Shown: one piece after another, positions 63,114 through 64,000 of the stretch | How the letters are laid out: each line of letters opens with the position of its first letter | How positions within the stretch are numbered: position 1 is the stretch's first letter | Source of the DNA: Halosimplex amylolyticum | GTDB lineage: Archaea > Halobacteriota > Halobacteria > Halobacteriales > Haloarculaceae | Direction of reading: 5' to 3' | DNA length: 64,000 nucleotides | Assembly (NCBI RefSeq): GCF_051414035.1 | Contig: NZ_JBLKNW010000002.1 | Location: 496,001 to 560,000 of the forward strand | Translations under genes and position numbers: made by a program | The notes under the pieces: generated by a model | What the model saw: only the letters and a program-made list of their open reading frames with translations | Databases searched by the model: none | Told to the model about the DNA's origin: nothing

Positions 63114-64000
63114 ATGGGTGGGTTCACGTTCCGGAGGTCGTACGGGTCGCGGTCGCCGGTCTGTTCGTCGGTGCGGCCCGCACCGCTGGCCGAGAGCGAC
63201 GTGCGACTGGCGTCGCCGGTGGGCCTCGCGCAGGACCGCCGCGGCAACGTCTGGATCGCCGACGCCGGTCACAACCGTCTGCTCGTCGTCGACGACACGC
63301 TGGAGCGACTGCTCGGCCAGGTCGGCGCGGCGGGCGACGAGCCCGGATCGTTCGACCTGCCGTTGCGGCTCGCCCACCACCCGACGGCGTCGGCCATCTA
63401 CGTCGCCGACACGGGCAACGGGCGGGTCCAGCGGCTCGACTACGAGTACGACGGCGACGTCCCGCAGATCACCGGCGTCGACGTCTTCGCGGCCGCCGGC
63501 GAGTTCCACCCGAACGGCGTCGTCGCCCACGAGTACTGGGACGGCGTCCGGGTCATCGCCGCCGACGAGTTCTACCGCGAGGGCGACGACCTGCGCGGCC
63601 GGCTCGTCGTCTTCGACGGCGACGGGACCGAACTGCGTTCGATCCGCGCGGTCGGCGAGGAGAACCCGACGCCGCTGTACTGGCCGCAGGGCCTCGACGT
63701 CGACGACGAGGGCCGCCTCTACGTCGCGAACACGGGTTACGGCGTCCTCCACGACGGCCCGACCGGACCGCCGAAGCTCGCCTCGATCGTCCGCTGCGAC
63801 CGGACCGGCGAACCGGCTCCCTTCGAGGGGTGCGCCGACGCCGTCCTCGACGACCTGCCGATGCCGCGGGACGTGGCCGTCGTCGGCTCGGGCCGCGACG
63901 CCCAGATTTTCGTCCCCGATGCGGCGACCGGCCGCGTCCACGTCTACACCAGCGTCGGCATCCCCGACGGCGTCGTCCCGGAGAGCGACGACGACCTGCG
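63114..64000 (+). CDS. NHL-repeat (beta-propeller) protein, truncated by window end
   Basis: At least 295 residues, open at the right edge. Repeated NHL-type blades are visible: SPVGLAQDRRGNVWIADAGHNRLLVVD, YVADTGNGRVQRLDY, WPQGLDVDDEGRLYVANTGYG and MPRDVAVV. Each is about 45-60 residues, as in six-bladed propellers. The ATG at 63114 has CAGTAAACC about 30 bases upstream. The N-terminus has no clear signal peptide. NHL propellers bind ligands or proteins; some are peptidyl-alpha-hydroxyglycine lyases, but no such active site can be judged from the fragment. Confidence 0.8.
   Translation, partial: MGGFTFRRSYGSRSPVCSSVRPAPLAESDVRLASPVGLAQDRRGNVWIADAGHNRLLVVDDTLERLLGQVGAAGDEPGSFDLPLRLAHHPTASAIYVADTGNGRVQRLDYEYDGDVPQITGVDVFAAAGEFHPNGVVAHEYWDGVRVIAADEFYREGDDLRGRLVVFDGDGTELRSIRAVGEENPTPLYWPQGLDVDDEGRLYVANTGYGVLHDGPTGPPKLASIVRCDRTGEPAPFEGCADAVLDDLPMPRDVAVVGSGRDAQIFVPDAATGRVHVYTSVGIPDGVVPESDDDL

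Overview
The window is haloarchaeal chromosomal DNA. It is GC-rich, and its proteins are rich in Asp and Glu. Most genes have an AT-rich TATA element about 25-35 bases before the start codon, as expected for leaderless or nearly leaderless archaeal mRNAs. Exported proteins carry Tat (twin-arginine) signals. Markers such as Taw1 (wyosine synthesis), RbkR (HTH plus CTP-dependent riboflavin kinase) and a haloarchaeal-type transducer are archaeal.

Region 1 (1-51.4 kb) is a large accessory catabolic locus. Its left part (1-15.7 kb) holds two sulfatases, one Cys-type and one Ser-type. It also has an MDR dehydrogenase, a GH20 hexosaminidase, a GNAT/SCP2 acetyltransferase, an SDR, a Gfo/Idh/MocA protein, a NagZ-like GH3, an N-acyl-D-amino-acid deacylase type amidohydrolase, an FAH-fold hydrolase coupled to a SelA/DgaE-like PLP enzyme, and a DHDPS-fold enzyme resembling 5-dehydro-4-deoxyglucarate dehydratase. 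A 12-kb rightward gene series (16.5-28.1 kb) carries a luciferase-like flavin enzyme, three more Gfo/Idh/MocA proteins, a double alpha/beta-hydrolase esterase, a CapA-like metallophosphatase, a SufS-SufU fusion, a TIM-barrel isomerase/epimerase and a class I glutamine amidotransferase. A leftward Opp/Dpp-type ABC transporter (28.3-35.9 kb) has a fused two-domain ATPase and two interspersed small membrane proteins. It is followed by a HEAT-repeat protein, a TIM-barrel glycosidase-like protein, a DegT aminotransferase and a ceramidase-like protein. Last come two very large tandem Tat-exported heparinase II/III-like proteins and an M14 metallopeptidase.

Read together, the predicted steps are: lyases cut a polymer outside the cell, the ABC system imports oligomers, and sulfatases, hexosaminidases, esterases and deacylases strip them. 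Gfo/Idh, SDR, MDR and TIM-barrel enzymes then oxidise or rearrange the sugars, and PLP, FAH and DHDPS-fold enzymes finish acidic or amino-sugar intermediates. This points to a sulfated, amino-sugar and probably uronate-containing polymer, possibly one with peptide or acyl substituents. The exact substrate is inference.

Region 2 (52.2-64 kb) is mostly housekeeping: Taw1, a small membrane protein plus a transducer, RbkR-RibB, a 1.7-kb stretch without a recognisable gene, IlvE, a zinc-ribbon protein, a pair of PH-domain membrane proteins, a lipoprotein and a truncated NHL-repeat protein. No rRNA, tRNA, CRISPR array or intact insertion sequence was seen. Two gene-free stretches of about 0.8 kb (15.7-16.5 kb and 37.3-38.2 kb) share a 19-bp dyad that looks like a regulator binding site.
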